From contig JAUNAJ010000004.1 of NCBI GenBank assembly GCA_030527645.1, positions 1 to 64,000 on the forward strand: a stretch of DNA of 64,000 bases, written 5' to 3'. Positions 1 to 8,364 of the stretch are shown here, one piece after another. Under the pieces are notes generated by a model, which made no database searches, was not told the DNA's origin, and was given only the letters and a program-made list of their open reading frames with translations. Every line of letters begins with the position of its first letter. The first letter of the stretch is position 1. A program made the translations under genes and the position numbers. The stretch comes from Lachnospiraceae bacterium. Its GTDB lineage: Bacteria; Bacillota; Clostridia; Lachnospirales; Lachnospiraceae.

Positions 1-74
1 TCGAAGCGACGGGATTCGAACCCACGACCTCTGCGTCCCGAACGCAGCGCTCTACCAAACTGAGCCACGCTTCG
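1..74 (-). tRNA. tRNA-Pro (anticodon CGG)
   Basis: On the minus strand a complete cloverleaf can be read: a 7-bp acceptor stem CGAAGCG/CGCTTCG with discriminator A at position 1, a D arm, an anticodon stem CTGCG/CGCAG with loop TTCGGGA (anticodon CGG, proline), and the T arm GGTTCGAATCC. No CCA is encoded. It reads proline CCG codons. A promoter lies directly upstream. Confidence 0.95.
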
Positions 75-95
75 CTTTGCTCATCAGCAAAATTT

Positions 96-124
96 ATTAT
101 ATTCGTCCATCCATCAAAAGTCAA
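96..124 (-). promoter_or_regulatory. Promoter of tRNA-Pro
   Basis: On the minus strand TTGACT (119-124) and TATAAT (96-101) are separated by exactly 17 bases, a near-consensus housekeeping sigma promoter ending about 22 bases before the tRNA. It sits just past the end of the rsmF-like gene, so the tRNA has its own start. Confidence 0.85.
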
Positions 125-132
125 GGATAAAT

Positions 133-1623
133 TTAATTTTTTCTCCAGCCTGCCGGAATTTTATTTTTTATCACTGTACCTGCCAGCTTTCCCCAGCCCA
201 CAGGAAAGCCTTCACAGCCCACAAGGATCCATCCTTTAGTCATAGACAGCTCCTGCAGCTCCTCTTCTGTCACTGCAATGCTTTCCCCTCTCAGAAACTG
301 ATCCAGGCGGGAATCCTCCTCCTTCAGACTGAGTCCGGTGCCGGCTGACATCCTGCCAAGAGACAGTGCAAGGGGCTGGGACGGCTCGAATCTTCCCTTT
401 TTGCATTCACCGAGATAGAGACCTCTCCGCAGAAACCGAAGTCCCGCTGTCTCTTCCGGAAGATGCAGCTTCTTATAGACATGACCGTTTCTGCACTCCA
501 GCTCCGAAAGCTCCAGAGGGATCTGCTGTTCCTTCAGAAACGCTTCCAGGACCTGCTGCTCCTCAGCAGAGAATCCACTCTTATCCCCACCGCCTTTTCT
601 GCCTGCAGTTTTTCCCTTATTCCTCTGTTTCTTTTTTGAAGTTCTCCGTTCATTCTCCGGAACAGTCTGCACCTGCCGCAAAGAATAGCCCTCCGCTTCT
701 CCTTCAGAAGGTCCGCCGGCCTTCTTCAACAGCGCCAGAAAATGTCCTTCTCCATTCATCCTGTGGGGCCAGATCCGCACACAGTTCCTAAGTTCTTCTC
801 TTTCTGACCCGATCCACTCCGGTCTTCCGCTTCCAAAGCCCTCGTAGGGCTCCATCTTCTGAATCTCCATGCCCGGAACATGTTCCAGCAGCCATTCCAC
901 TGATCCCTCATCCTCTGCCGGGGCAAAGGTACAGGTAGAATAAAGAAGCATTCCACCGGGACGCAGCATGGCAGCAGCACTTTTCAGAATGTTCCTCTGC
1001 TGAGCTGCAAAGTACTCCACCTTCTCAGGACTCCAGTCATCCGCCACCTCCTGAGACTTTCTGAACATACCTTCTCCGGAACAGGGGGCATCCACAAGGA
1101 TCTTGTCAAAATACCCGGGAAATGCCTTTTCCAGGCGCTCCGGAGTCTCATTTGTTACAAATACATTCGAGGCCCCAAACAGCTCCAGATTCCGAAGCAG
1201 AGCCTTGCATCGCGAGGCACTGATATCGTTCGCTGTCAGCACGCCCTCTCCCCGGAGTGCAGCTGCCAGTGCAGTCGCCTTTCCTCCCGGTGCCGCACAA
1301 AGGTCCAGCACCCGTTCTCCGGGTGTTACCGGAAGGCGGCTGGCGGGCGTCATGGCACTTGGTTCCTGCAGATAGTACACACCGGCTGCATACCAGGGAT
1401 GCCGCGCGGGGACTGCACCTTCCCCATAGGAGAATCCTTCGCTGATCCATGGAAGAGGCTCCACGGAAAAAGGACTTTCCTGTCCGAATTCTTCAGGAGT
1501 GATCTTCATGGAATTCACACGCAGACCGTACTTTCTGCTGTTTTCATACCCTGCCAGAAATGCTTCATATTCATCTCCCAGCATATTTTTCATTCGTTCC
1601 AGAAACTGCTGCGGTAACTTCAC
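133..1623 (-). CDS. RsmF/NOP2-Sun family rRNA (cytosine-C5) methyltransferase
   Basis: A 496-residue SAM-dependent RNA m5C methyltransferase of the NOL1/NOP2/Sun (RsmB/RsmF) family, expected to methylate a cytosine in 16S rRNA; the exact target cannot be read from sequence. The SAM-binding motif LDLCAAPGGK is at residues 106-115, DAPCSGEGMF with Cys181 at 178-187, and the TCTF motif with the presumed nucleophile Cys231 near 230. The C-terminal 190 residues hold a Lys/Arg-rich linker and a domain resembling the RNA-binding tail of RsmF proteins. The start is GTG at 1623, chosen because AGGAGG lies 7 bases upstream. It is a second Sun-family gene besides rsmB at 47697-49058. A terminator separates it from glgD, so it is probably transcribed alone. 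Confidence 0.9.
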   Translation of the reverse strand: MKLPQQFLERMKNMLGDEYEAFLAGYENSRKYGLRVNSMKITPEEFGQESPFSVEPLPWISEGFSYGEGAVPARHPWYAAGVYYLQEPSAMTPASRLPVTPGERVLDLCAAPGGKATALAAALRGEGVLTANDISASRCKALLRNLELFGASNVFVTNETPERLEKAFPGYFDKILVDAPCSGEGMFRKSQEVADDWSPEKVEYFAAQQRNILKSAAAMLRPGGMLLYSTCTFAPAEDEGSVEWLLEHVPGMEIQKMEPYEGFGSGRPEWIGSEREELRNCVRIWPHRMNGEGHFLALLKKAGGPSEGEAEGYSLRQVQTVPENERRTSKKKQRNKGKTAGRKGGGDKSGFSAEEQQVLEAFLKEQQIPLELSELECRNGHVYKKLHLPEETAGLRFLRRGLYLGECKKGRFEPSQPLALSLGRMSAGTGLSLKEEDSRLDQFLRGESIAVTEEELQELSMTKGWILVGCEGFPVGWGKLAGTVIKNKIPAGWRKN

Positions 1624-1764
1624 GATCCAACCTCCTGTACTCGCCTTCCCTGCTCTTCTTTCTTCTGTTTACGGAAACCTCCATCCATCCCCGCCGTTTC
1701 TTGACAGAGGCTGCTGCTGACGCAGCCTGACCGCTAAATACCATTCGTCTGTAAGAAATGCGGT

Positions 1765-1800
1765 AAAAAGACTGCCGGCATCCACTGTCCCGGCAGTCTT
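1765..1800 (-). terminator. Terminator of the glgC-glgD operon
   Basis: Read on the minus strand, AAGACTGCCGG and CCGGCAGTCTT form an 11-bp stem around a short loop, followed by a run of T. It lies 23 bases after the end of glgD. Confidence 0.9.
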
Positions 1801-1823
1801 CTCCTTTGAACGCGGTTCGATCA

Positions 1824-2939
1824 TCAGATCGCGTAGCGTTCGTTTTTCTCTATTACCACCTTGATTCCGTCTTCTCCGCTGTGGATGGAGTTTGCACGGA
1901 TGGTATCATTGCTCTCTACAATACAGTTCTCAATATGAGTATTGTCACCAAGATATACATTATTTAATATGATCGAATTCTTAATAACGCAGTTATTGCC
2001 TACAAACACATCCTTGAACAGGACAGAATTCTCCACAGATCCGTTGATAATGCAGCCGCTGGAGATCAGGCTGTTTTTTACTGCAGATCCGGGATTATAT
2101 TTTGCCGGCGGAAGATCATCCATTTTGGAATAGATTTCCCAGGAATCATTAAAGAAATATCTGCGTACTTCCGGTTTCAGGAAATCCATATTGGTTTTGA
2201 AATAGGCCTCCACCGTGGCGATATTGTTCCAGTACTCGTTGATCTTATACCCATAAATTCGTTTCAGGTTTTTGTAACGGATAAAGATGTCCTGCACCAG
2301 ATCATAGCGGTTTTCCGAAGCACAGCGCTCTACCATCTCGATCAGCAGGCGGCGGCGCAGCACATAGATTCCGGTGGAAATCAGATTCGAAGAGGAAACC
2401 ATGGGCTTCTCCTCAAATTCCTGGATTTTTCCGTCCTCATCGGTCTTCAGCACACCGAAGCGGCTGCAGTCTGCCTCGGGAGATTCTGTACAGACGATGG
2501 TAATATCCGCACGCTTGGAAATATGATACTCCAGCACCTTGTTGTAATCCAGCTTGTAAACACCGTCTCCGGATGCAATTACAACATACGGCTCATGGCT
2601 TTCCTTCAGCCATTTTAAATTTTGATAGATCGCATCGGCAGTTCCTCTGTACCACCAGCTGCTCTCTGCAGTTACAGTCGGAGTAAATACATACAGACCG
2701 CCCTGTTTACGCCCGAAATTCCACCACTTGGAAGACATCAGGTGTTCATTCAATGATCTTGCATTGTACTGCGTCAGAACAGCCACCTTCTGAATATGGG
2801 AATTGGTCATATTGCTCAGGGCGAAATCGATGCTTCTGTATGTACCGGCAACCGGCATAGCGGCAACCGCTCTTTTATCAGAAAGAGCACCCATTCTGCT
2901 GCTGTTTCCACCCGCAAGAATAATTCCTATTGCTCTCAT
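1824..2939 (-). CDS. glgD: Glucose-1-phosphate adenylyltransferase subunit GlgD
   Basis: A 371-residue paralogue of ADP-glucose pyrophosphorylase. The nucleotidyltransferase fold is visible at the N-terminus ([10 protein letters not shown] at residues 8-17, GTADAIYQN near 99-107), followed by a left-handed beta-helix of hexapeptide character near residues 280-355. In Firmicutes GlgD pairs with GlgC to make ADP-glucose, the donor for glycogen synthesis; GlgD is the less catalytic, modulating partner. Compared with the GlgC next to it, the N-terminal loop reads NSSRMGAL instead of QGSRLGVL, fitting a non-catalytic or weakly catalytic subunit. Its ATG overlaps the glgC stop (ATGA at 2936-2939), so translation is probably coupled and gives matched amounts. 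No glycogen synthase or branching enzyme lies in the window. Confidence 0.93.
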   Translation of the reverse strand: MRAIGIILAGGNSSRMGALSDKRAVAAMPVAGTYRSIDFALSNMTNSHIQKVAVLTQYNARSLNEHLMSSKWWNFGRKQGGLYVFTPTVTAESSWWYRGTADAIYQNLKWLKESHEPYVVIASGDGVYKLDYNKVLEYHISKRADITIVCTESPEADCSRFGVLKTDEDGKIQEFEEKPMVSSSNLISTGIYVLRRRLLIEMVERCASENRYDLVQDIFIRYKNLKRIYGYKINEYWNNIATVEAYFKTNMDFLKPEVRRYFFNDSWEIYSKMDDLPPAKYNPGSAVKNSLISSGCIINGSVENSVLFKDVFVGNNCVIKNSIILNNVYLGDNTHIENCIVESNDTIRANSIHSGEDGIKVVIEKNERYAI

Positions 2940-4216
2940 ACTAATTCACCGTCCTCCTTCTTAAGAATTGCTCCGCCTCCGGAAAGAAGCCCATCCGGAT
3001 AATCCTCCGGAGCAGTTACACCGGAGATACAGGTATTCTTGCCGATCTTTACATCATTCGGAATCACAGAGTTTTCACCGATAGTGCAAAGTCCCCAGCC
3101 ATATACTGCACTCTTATATACATTCGGAGCTTCCTCGCCTACGCCGATCTGAACATGATCGCCGACTGTAACATGTTCAGCGATGATACCCTTCTCGATC
3201 ACGCAGCCTGCTCCGATTTTTGTATGGCTCATAATAATAGAGTCACGGATCACAGCACCTTCTCCGATCTCAACACCCATTCCGATCACTGAGTTAGTGA
3301 CTGTTCCGAAAATTTCAGAACCTTCACCCACAATACATCGTTCTACCGTTGCATCAGCAGAAATATACTGCGGACGGATAATATCGCCCTTTGTATAGAT
3401 CTTCCAGAATTCCTCATACAGATTAAATTCCGGGATAATATCGATCAGCTCCATGTTGGCTTCCCAGTAGGATCCCAGTGTTCCGACATCCTTCCAATAG
3501 CCATTGAACTCATATGCAAACAGACGTTTTCCGTTATCACGGCAATAAGGAAGAATATGCATTCCGAAATCAAGATTCGGTTGATTCTTCAACGCAAGAA
3601 GAGATTCCTTCAGGATTTTCCAGCTGAAAATATAAATTCCCATAGACGCAAGATTACTCCTCGGATGCTCCGGTTTCTCTTCGAAATCAGTGATCCGCCC
3701 TGTCTCGTCTGCGATCATTACTCCGAAACGGCTGGCCTCCTCTATCGGAACAGGCATACAGGCCACCGTTAGATCTGCTTTGTTAGCTTTGTGATAATCC
3801 AGCATCACCTCATAATCCATCTTGTAAATATGATCGCCGGAAAGAATCAGTACGTATTCCGGATTGTAGGAATCCATGTAGGCAATATTCTGAAGAATTG
3901 CATTGGCAGTGCCGGTGTACCACTCACTGTTAGCACTCTTCTCATAAGGCGGAAGAACCGTTACTCCTCCTACATTTTTGTCCAGATCCCACGGAATACC
4001 AATGCCGATATGGCTGTTCAGCCGGAGCGGCTGATACTGAGTAAGAACACCTACTGTATCAACACCGGAGTTGATGCAGTTGCTGAGGGGGAAATCGATA
4101 ATACGATATTTGCCGCCAAATGCTACTGCAGGCTTTGCAACCTTCTCAGTCAGGACTCCGAGTCTGCTTCCCTGACCTCCTGCAAGCAGCATGGCAATCA
4201 TTTCTTTTTTAACCAT
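2936..4216 (-). CDS. glgC: Glucose-1-phosphate adenylyltransferase catalytic subunit GlgC
   Basis: A 426-residue enzyme that converts glucose-1-phosphate and ATP to ADP-glucose and pyrophosphate, the committed step of bacterial glycogen synthesis, in the cytoplasm. Visible motifs: GGQGSRLG (13-20, nucleotide loop), the lysine-bearing segment EKVAKPAV just after it, [10 protein letters not shown] (101-110), [10 protein letters not shown] (126-135, metal/substrate site) and a C-terminal beta-helix from about 290. Length is normal for the family. First gene of a two-gene operon with glgD, 4-base overlap. The ATG at 4216 follows a good site (AAGAGGTGATGGC). A promoter lies about 70 bases upstream; murC is divergent. 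Confidence 0.95.
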   Translation of the reverse strand: MVKKEMIAMLLAGGQGSRLGVLTEKVAKPAVAFGGKYRIIDFPLSNCINSGVDTVGVLTQYQPLRLNSHIGIGIPWDLDKNVGGVTVLPPYEKSANSEWYTGTANAILQNIAYMDSYNPEYVLILSGDHIYKMDYEVMLDYHKANKADLTVACMPVPIEEASRFGVMIADETGRITDFEEKPEHPRSNLASMGIYIFSWKILKESLLALKNQPNLDFGMHILPYCRDNGKRLFAYEFNGYWKDVGTLGSYWEANMELIDIIPEFNLYEEFWKIYTKGDIIRPQYISADATVERCIVGEGSEIFGTVTNSVIGMGVEIGEGAVIRDSIIMSHTKIGAGCVIEKGIIAEHVTVGDHVQIGVGEEAPNVYKSAVYGWGLCTIGENSVIPNDVKIGKNTCISGVTAPEDYPDGLLSGGGAILKKEDGELV

Positions 4217-4284
4217 GCCATCACCTCTTGTAATTTTGAGTAACGATTCAGATCCTCTGAACAGTTACAATTTTGATAGGTAAA

Positions 4285-4313
4285 AGTATATCATAATTCA
4301 GAATATTTGTGAA
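4285..4313 (-). promoter_or_regulatory. Promoter of glgC-glgD
   Basis: On the minus strand TTCACA (4308-4313) and TATACT (4285-4290) are separated by 17 bases. The leader then carries GTAACTGTTCAGAG, a 14-mer also present at 17347-17360. Confidence 0.65.
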
Positions 4314-4391
4314 CAAATAACTATATTTACCGAAAAGAACCTCTTTCTTTCCTGCCGGATCCTCAAAGCGGAGCCAGCACTTTACAAACAA

Positions 4392-4420
4392 TTGTTTTTT
4401 ATCTGCAAAAAGAGTATAAT
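4392..4420 (+). promoter_or_regulatory. Promoter of murC
   Basis: TTGTTT (4392-4397) and a perfect TATAAT (4415-4420) with a 17-base spacer, about 70 bases before the murC start. Confidence 0.8.
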
Positions 4421-4491
4421 GACACCGCAAAGCAACAGAAAACGATCCGGTGATTCCGGATTCAGATATCAGAAACAGAAGGTACTTATAT

Positions 4492-5871
4492 ATGTATACA
4501 ATTAATTTTAATCAGCCGATCCACATTCATTTTATCGGAATCGGCGGCATCAGCATGAGCGGACTTGCCGAGGTTCTTCTCCAGAGAAACTTCACAGTAT
4601 CCGGCTCTGATGCCAGGGAAAGTACGCTGACAAAGGAGCTTGCTTCCAAAGGTGCAGTGATCCATTATCCTCAGGCTGCTGCGAATATCACCGATACTAT
4701 CGATGTGGTGGTTTATACAGCAGCGATTCATCCGGATAATCCGGAGTTTGCTGCCTGTGTTTCAAAAAATATTCCCATGCTCACCAGAGCAGAGCTTCTC
4801 GGACAAATGATGGACAATTATGAAACTCCCATCGCAGTGGCCGGTACCCACGGAAAAACGACAACAACTTCTATGATCTCTCATGTTCTTATGGCATGCG
4901 ACGCAGATCCCACCATATCTGTGGGGGGCATTCTTCCTTCGATCGGCGGCAATATCCGGGTCGGACATTCCGGCACCTTCCTTACTGAGGCCTGTGAATA
5001 TACCAACAGCTATCTCAGCTTCCGCCCGAAGATCAGTATCATTCTGAATGTGGATGCAGATCATCTGGATTTCTTTAAGGATCTGGATGCAATCTATGCC
5101 TCCTTCAGACAGTTTGCTGAGCTGGTTCCTGCAGACGGTGCACTGATCATCAATGCGGATACAGACCGCGTCGATGAACTGACCAGAGAACTTCCCTGCA
5201 GGGTGGTCACCTATGGGCTGGAGGCTTCTGCCGAATTCTGTGCGGCAGACATCGCCTATGATGAGCTTGGCTGCGGCTCCTTTACTGCTCTTCGAAACGG
5301 GCAGACGCTTGGACGGTTCACCCTTTCTGTACCGGGTATCCACAACGTATCCAATGCACTGGCTTCCATTGCGCTTGCCTGCGTGCTGGATCTGGATCTT
5401 TCATCCGTACAGCAGGGACTGACGGAATTCCGCGGAACAGACCGCCGGTTCCAGTACAAGGGAAAAGTTGGCGATGTAACGATCATTGATGACTATGCAC
5501 ATCACCCCACTGAGATTGCAGCAACTTTGAAGGCAGCTGCGAACTATCCGCACAAAGAACTATGGTGTGTGTTCCAGCCTCATACCTATACAAGAACCAA
5601 GGCTCTGCTGCCTGAATTCGCAGAAGCACTGTCCGGAGCAGACCATGTGGTACTGGCAGATATTTATGCTGCCAGAGAGACAGACACCCTGGGGATCTCC
5701 TCCGGAGATCTAAAGGAACTGATCGATGCAAAGGGATGTGACTGTCACTATCTGCCCTCCTTTGAGGAAATTGAAACATTCCTTCTTGAACATTGTTCCC
5801 CAGGAGATCTGTTGATAACTATGGGGGCCGGAGATGTTGTAAATATAGGAAATATGCTGCTTGGAATGTAG
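4492..5871 (+). CDS. murC: UDP-N-acetylmuramate--L-alanine ligase MurC
   Basis: A 459-residue cytoplasmic ATP-dependent ligase that adds L-alanine to UDP-MurNAc, the first peptide step of peptidoglycan synthesis. The dinucleotide-like loop HFIGIGGISMSG is at residues 13-24, the ATP P-loop GTHGKTTT at 118-125, and a YAHHPTEI segment typical of MurC lies in the C-terminal third. The start at 4492 is preferred to an in-frame ATG at 4450 because AGAAGG lies 9 bases upstream and the protein then begins MYTINFNQPIHIHFIGIGG as in relatives. It stands apart from the dcw cluster at 30841-39908, where murC often resides. The stop codon abuts the DnaA-box cluster. Confidence 0.95.
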   Translation: MYTINFNQPIHIHFIGIGGISMSGLAEVLLQRNFTVSGSDARESTLTKELASKGAVIHYPQAAANITDTIDVVVYTAAIHPDNPEFAACVSKNIPMLTRAELLGQMMDNYETPIAVAGTHGKTTTTSMISHVLMACDADPTISVGGILPSIGGNIRVGHSGTFLTEACEYTNSYLSFRPKISIILNVDADHLDFFKDLDAIYASFRQFAELVPADGALIINADTDRVDELTRELPCRVVTYGLEASAEFCAADIAYDELGCGSFTALRNGQTLGRFTLSVPGIHNVSNALASIALACVLDLDLSSVQQGLTEFRGTDRRFQYKGKVGDVTIIDDYAHHPTEIAATLKAAANYPHKELWCVFQPHTYTRTKALLPEFAEALSGADHVVLADIYAARETDTLGISSGDLKELIDAKGCDCHYLPSFEEIETFLLEHCSPGDLLITMGAGDVVNIGNMLLGM

Positions 5872-6077
5872 TTATCCACATTATCCACAGGGTTATTCAC
5901 ATTTTTCGTGAAAACCCCTGTGGATTTTTTTTTCTTTTATCCACAGTTTATCCACAAAAAGTGGATGGATCGGTGCATGAAAAATCCTTGTATTTTCGCC
6001 ATTATCCAGAATTTCTTCTCCACTTGTACACTTTATCCACAAATTCCACACAAATCACGAACAATTCCTGAACACGG

Positions 6078-6107
6078 GTAACCCTGAACAGGTTACGGTA
6101 TTTTTTT
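6078..6107 (+). terminator. Possible terminator or operator hairpin after murC
   Basis: GTAACC (6078-6083) and GGTTAC (6091-6096) can pair around a 7-base loop, with seven T at 6101-6107. It could end murC transcription, or be a protein-binding site in the DnaA-box region. The stem is short. Confidence 0.4.
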
Positions 6108-6137
6108 GTTTCGTGTTCATTTTTCCTGTGGTATACT
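6107..6137 (+). promoter_or_regulatory. Promoter of the dnaD-dnaI-prs operon
   Basis: A clear -10 box TATACT at 6132-6137; upstream candidates are TTGTTT at 6107-6112 (19-base spacer) or the weaker TTTCGT at 6109-6114 (17-base spacer). A minus-strand DnaA box with one mismatch begins at the last base of the -10 box, so bound DnaA should hinder the polymerase. Confidence 0.6.
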
Positions 6138-6161
6138 GTGGATACTACAAAGCGAGGATCT

Positions 6162-6218
6162 ATGTCAATCGATTGGATTCCGCTGAAACAAACCACTGAT
6201 TACTCGCCACCTCCATAG
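6162..6218 (+). CDS. Short leader ORF ending Pro-Pro-Pro-stop
   Basis: An 18-codon ORF, MSIDWIPLKQTTDYSPPP, with GAGG at 6154-6157 before its ATG and a TAG stop at 6216-6218, lying in the leader of the dnaD-like gene, whose ATG is 27 bases downstream. Its three final codons are prolines (CCA CCT CCA, 6207-6215), a context known to stall ribosomes without EF-P. The bases CACCTC (6208-6213) inside those codons are complementary to the GAGGTG ribosome site of the next gene (6237-6242). This looks like a translation-attenuation leader peptide, but short ORFs arise by chance and conservation has not been checked. Confidence 0.4.
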   Translation: MSIDWIPLKQTTDYSPPP

Positions 6219-6242
6219 GTGGGAGCCTCGACCACTGAGGTG
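6207..6242 (+). promoter_or_regulatory. Alternative RNA pairings over the dnaD ribosome-binding site
   Basis: CCACCT (6207-6212) can pair with AGGTGG (6217-6222) as a tight hairpin, or CACCTC (6208-6213) can pair with GAGGTG (6237-6242), the Shine-Dalgarno of the dnaD-like gene. The two pairings exclude each other and both overlap the last codons of the leader ORF. Confidence 0.45.
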
Positions 6243-6245
6243 AAT

Positions 6246-7334
6246 ATGCAAGCTATACAAGTATCCGACCACCGAACTGCTGATGTAACGCTGCTTTCTG
6301 ACAGATTTATCGAGAAGGCAATGCCCGGAGCAAACGGTGATTTCCTAAAAATATATATCTATCTGCTGAGCTCCTGTCATCATCCGGAGCGAGAGCTTTC
6401 ACTCTCTTCTATTGCAGATGTTTTTGCCTGCACGGAAAAGGACGTGCTGCGGGCTCTCTCCTACTGGGAAAAGGAGGGGCTTCTCCTGCTTTCACGTTCC
6501 GGCAGCAGCCTGACAGGCATCGCCTTTCCGGATTTCGATGCAGCATCCCCTGCTCCGACTCAAGATGCTGTACTGTCTGGTGAAAAAGTGACCTCTGCAG
6601 CTGTTCTGCAGGAGCCTTCCGAAGCAGCAGAACCGGCAGAATCGGCCTCTGTCTCGCTTTCGTCGGAACGCATTCACTCTCTGAAGGAAACGGATGCAGA
6701 GGCACAGCAGATCCTGTATGTAGCAGAGACCTATCTGAACAGACCCTTGAGCCGTTCTGATCTGGAATGTATTCTGTATTTCTACGATACTCTTCACATG
6801 TCAGCAGATCTTCTGGAATATCTCATCGAATACTGCGTGATGCATCAGAAGACCAGCATCCATTATATCCGGAAGGTCGGCCTGGAATGGCACCGGTCCG
6901 GCTTCACTACCGTTAAGGAAGCCAGAGAAGGCAGTTCCCTGATACGCAAAGAGTATTACTCTGTGCTGAATGCTCTTGGAATCAGCGGAAGAAAACCGGT
7001 TTCGGCAGAGATCGAGGCTGTCGATCGCTGGATGAATGAATATGGCTTTGAGCTTCCCCTGATTCTGGAAGCCTGCAGGCGAACGGTGGCTAACACCGGT
7101 GGAAGCAGCTTTGCCTATACCGAGGGAATCCTGTCTAACTGGAAAAAACAGAATGTTCACAGTATGGAGGATGTTCAAAGTGAGGACAACCGATATCTGA
7201 CAGAAAAAAAGAAGAAAGCCTCAGCAAAGAGAGAATCCGGAAGAACTGCATCACCTAACCGTTTCCATAATTTCCACCAGCGCGATTATGACTATGATGA
7301 GCTGGAGAAGGAGCTGCTGAAAAAGCAATGGTAA
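6246..7334 (+). CDS. DnaD-domain replication initiation protein
   Basis: A 362-residue protein of the DnaD/DnaB family, which in Firmicutes remodels the origin and recruits the helicase loader. An N-terminal winged-helix-like region (about 15-90) is followed by an Ala/Ser/Glu-rich linker (100-140) and two DnaD C-terminal type domains, each ending in the diagnostic YxxxIxxxW pattern: Y207..V211..W215 and Y291..I295..W299. The C-terminus is basic. The ATG at 6246 is chosen because GAGG lies 5 bases upstream; an in-frame GTG at 6219 has no such site and follows directly on a stop codon. First gene of an operon with a helicase loader and prs, behind a DnaA-box cluster, which strongly supports a role in replication initiation. 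It may do the work of both DnaD and DnaB of Bacillus. Confidence 0.88.
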   Translation: MQAIQVSDHRTADVTLLSDRFIEKAMPGANGDFLKIYIYLLSSCHHPERELSLSSIADVFACTEKDVLRALSYWEKEGLLLLSRSGSSLTGIAFPDFDAASPAPTQDAVLSGEKVTSAAVLQEPSEAAEPAESASVSLSSERIHSLKETDAEAQQILYVAETYLNRPLSRSDLECILYFYDTLHMSADLLEYLIEYCVMHQKTSIHYIRKVGLEWHRSGFTTVKEAREGSSLIRKEYYSVLNALGISGRKPVSAEIEAVDRWMNEYGFELPLILEACRRTVANTGGSSFAYTEGILSNWKKQNVHSMEDVQSEDNRYLTEKKKKASAKRESGRTASPNRFHNFHQRDYDYDELEKELLKKQW

Positions 7335-7362
7335 TCATTGATCTGATACAGGAGCGTTTACT

Positions 7363-8364
7363 ATGCCATTAACAAACACACAATACAATTCCATGCTCAG
7401 CCGCTATCAGGAGCGGCAGCTTCGAAACCGGCAGCTGCAGGAAGAGCATATCAGGGATGCTTATCAGCAGATTCCCCGTCTGGCGGAAATTCATGATGAG
7501 GTCTCCACTCTGTCAATGAAAAAAGCCCGGATCCTGCTGCACCCTTCCGGCAATGACAAGGATTTCAATCTGGATCTTGCCCTATCGGAGCTTGCGGATG
7601 AACGCAGAGCTCTCCTGCTGGCCAACGGCTATCCTGCAGACTATCTGGAACTCCCCGTCAGCTGTTCCCTTTGTCATGACACCGGCTATACCGAGGATGG
7701 CAGAAAATGCTCCTGCTTTCTCCAGATGGAAGTGGAGCTGCTGTATGACCAGTCCAATCTTAAGGAAATCCTGCAGAAGGAAAACTTCGAATACTTCAGT
7801 CTGGATTATTATTCCGATACAAACATTGATCCGAGAACAGGCCGGTCTTCCCGCGCCATTGCAGAACGGGCCTGTACCGTTGCAAAACAGTTTACCGAAC
7901 AGTTCGGAAAACAGCCGGAAAATTTATGTATCTACGGAGACACAGGTGTCGGAAAAACCTTTCTTTCACACTGCATCGCCAAAGAACTGATTGAAAAGGG
8001 ATTCAGTGTACTGTATCTCACGGCTTTCGAATTATTTGATTCACTGGAGACCAGAAAGTTTTCTGCAGATCTTGCCATTCAGGAAACCCACAGACATATC
8101 TTCGACTGCGATCTTCTTATTATTGATGATCTGGGTTCAGAGCTGAATAACAGCTTTACCACTTCCCAGCTGTTTCTCTGTATCAATCAGAGAATTCTGG
8201 ATCAGAAAGCTGTCATCATCTCCACAAACCTGTCTGTAGAAGACCTTCGGGCAAACTATTCCGAGCGGATTTTTTCACGTATTCTCAGCAGCTATAAAAT
8301 GATTCCGATGTATGGACGGGATATCCGTATCCAGAAGCAACTAACAGGAGGACAACATCCATGA
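7363..8364 (+). CDS. Helicase loader, DnaC/DnaI family AAA+ ATPase
   Basis: A 333-residue AAA+ protein. Walker A GDTGVGKT is at residues 192-199 and Walker B LLIIDDLG at 251-258. A four-cysteine cluster (Cys101, 104, 116, 118; CSLCHDTGY...CSC) resembles the zinc site of DnaI, and the N-terminal 80 residues are helical and charged, the region that contacts the replicative helicase in DnaI. It presumably loads DnaB-type helicase onto DNA at the origin. CAGGAG lies upstream of the ATG. Its end overlaps the prs start (ATGA at 8361-8364), so the two are translationally coupled. IstB-type transposition ATPases look similar, but the Cys cluster and the DnaD neighbour favour the loader. Confidence 0.92.
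   Translation: MPLTNTQYNSMLSRYQERQLRNRQLQEEHIRDAYQQIPRLAEIHDEVSTLSMKKARILLHPSGNDKDFNLDLALSELADERRALLLANGYPADYLELPVSCSLCHDTGYTEDGRKCSCFLQMEVELLYDQSNLKEILQKENFEYFSLDYYSDTNIDPRTGRSSRAIAERACTVAKQFTEQFGKQPENLCIYGDTGVGKTFLSHCIAKELIEKGFSVLYLTAFELFDSLETRKFSADLAIQETHRHIFDCDLLIIDDLGSELNNSFTTSQLFLCINQRILDQKAVIISTNLSVEDLRANYSERIFSRILSSYKMIPMYGRDIRIQKQLTGGQHP

Larger units (their letters stand above)
5872..6145 (+). promoter_or_regulatory. DnaA-box cluster between murC and the dnaD-like gene
   Basis: Five perfect copies of the DnaA box TTATCCACA lie on the plus strand at 5872-5880, 5881-5889, 5937-5945, 5948-5956 and 6033-6041. Near matches are TTATTCACA (5893-5901), TTATCCAGA (6002-6010) and, on the minus strand, GTATCCACA (6137-6145) overlapping the -10 box and start region of the next promoter. 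Flanking sequence is AT-rich with T tracts. No dnaA, dnaN or rpmH is nearby, so this is unlikely to be the chromosomal origin. It could titrate DnaA or let DnaA control the dnaD-dnaI-prs operon. Confidence 0.85.

Noticed and set aside
5872-6145. Chromosomal origin oriC
   Set aside because: Although DnaA boxes are dense, dnaA, dnaN, recF, gyrB and rpmH are all absent, so a titration or regulatory site is the better reading.
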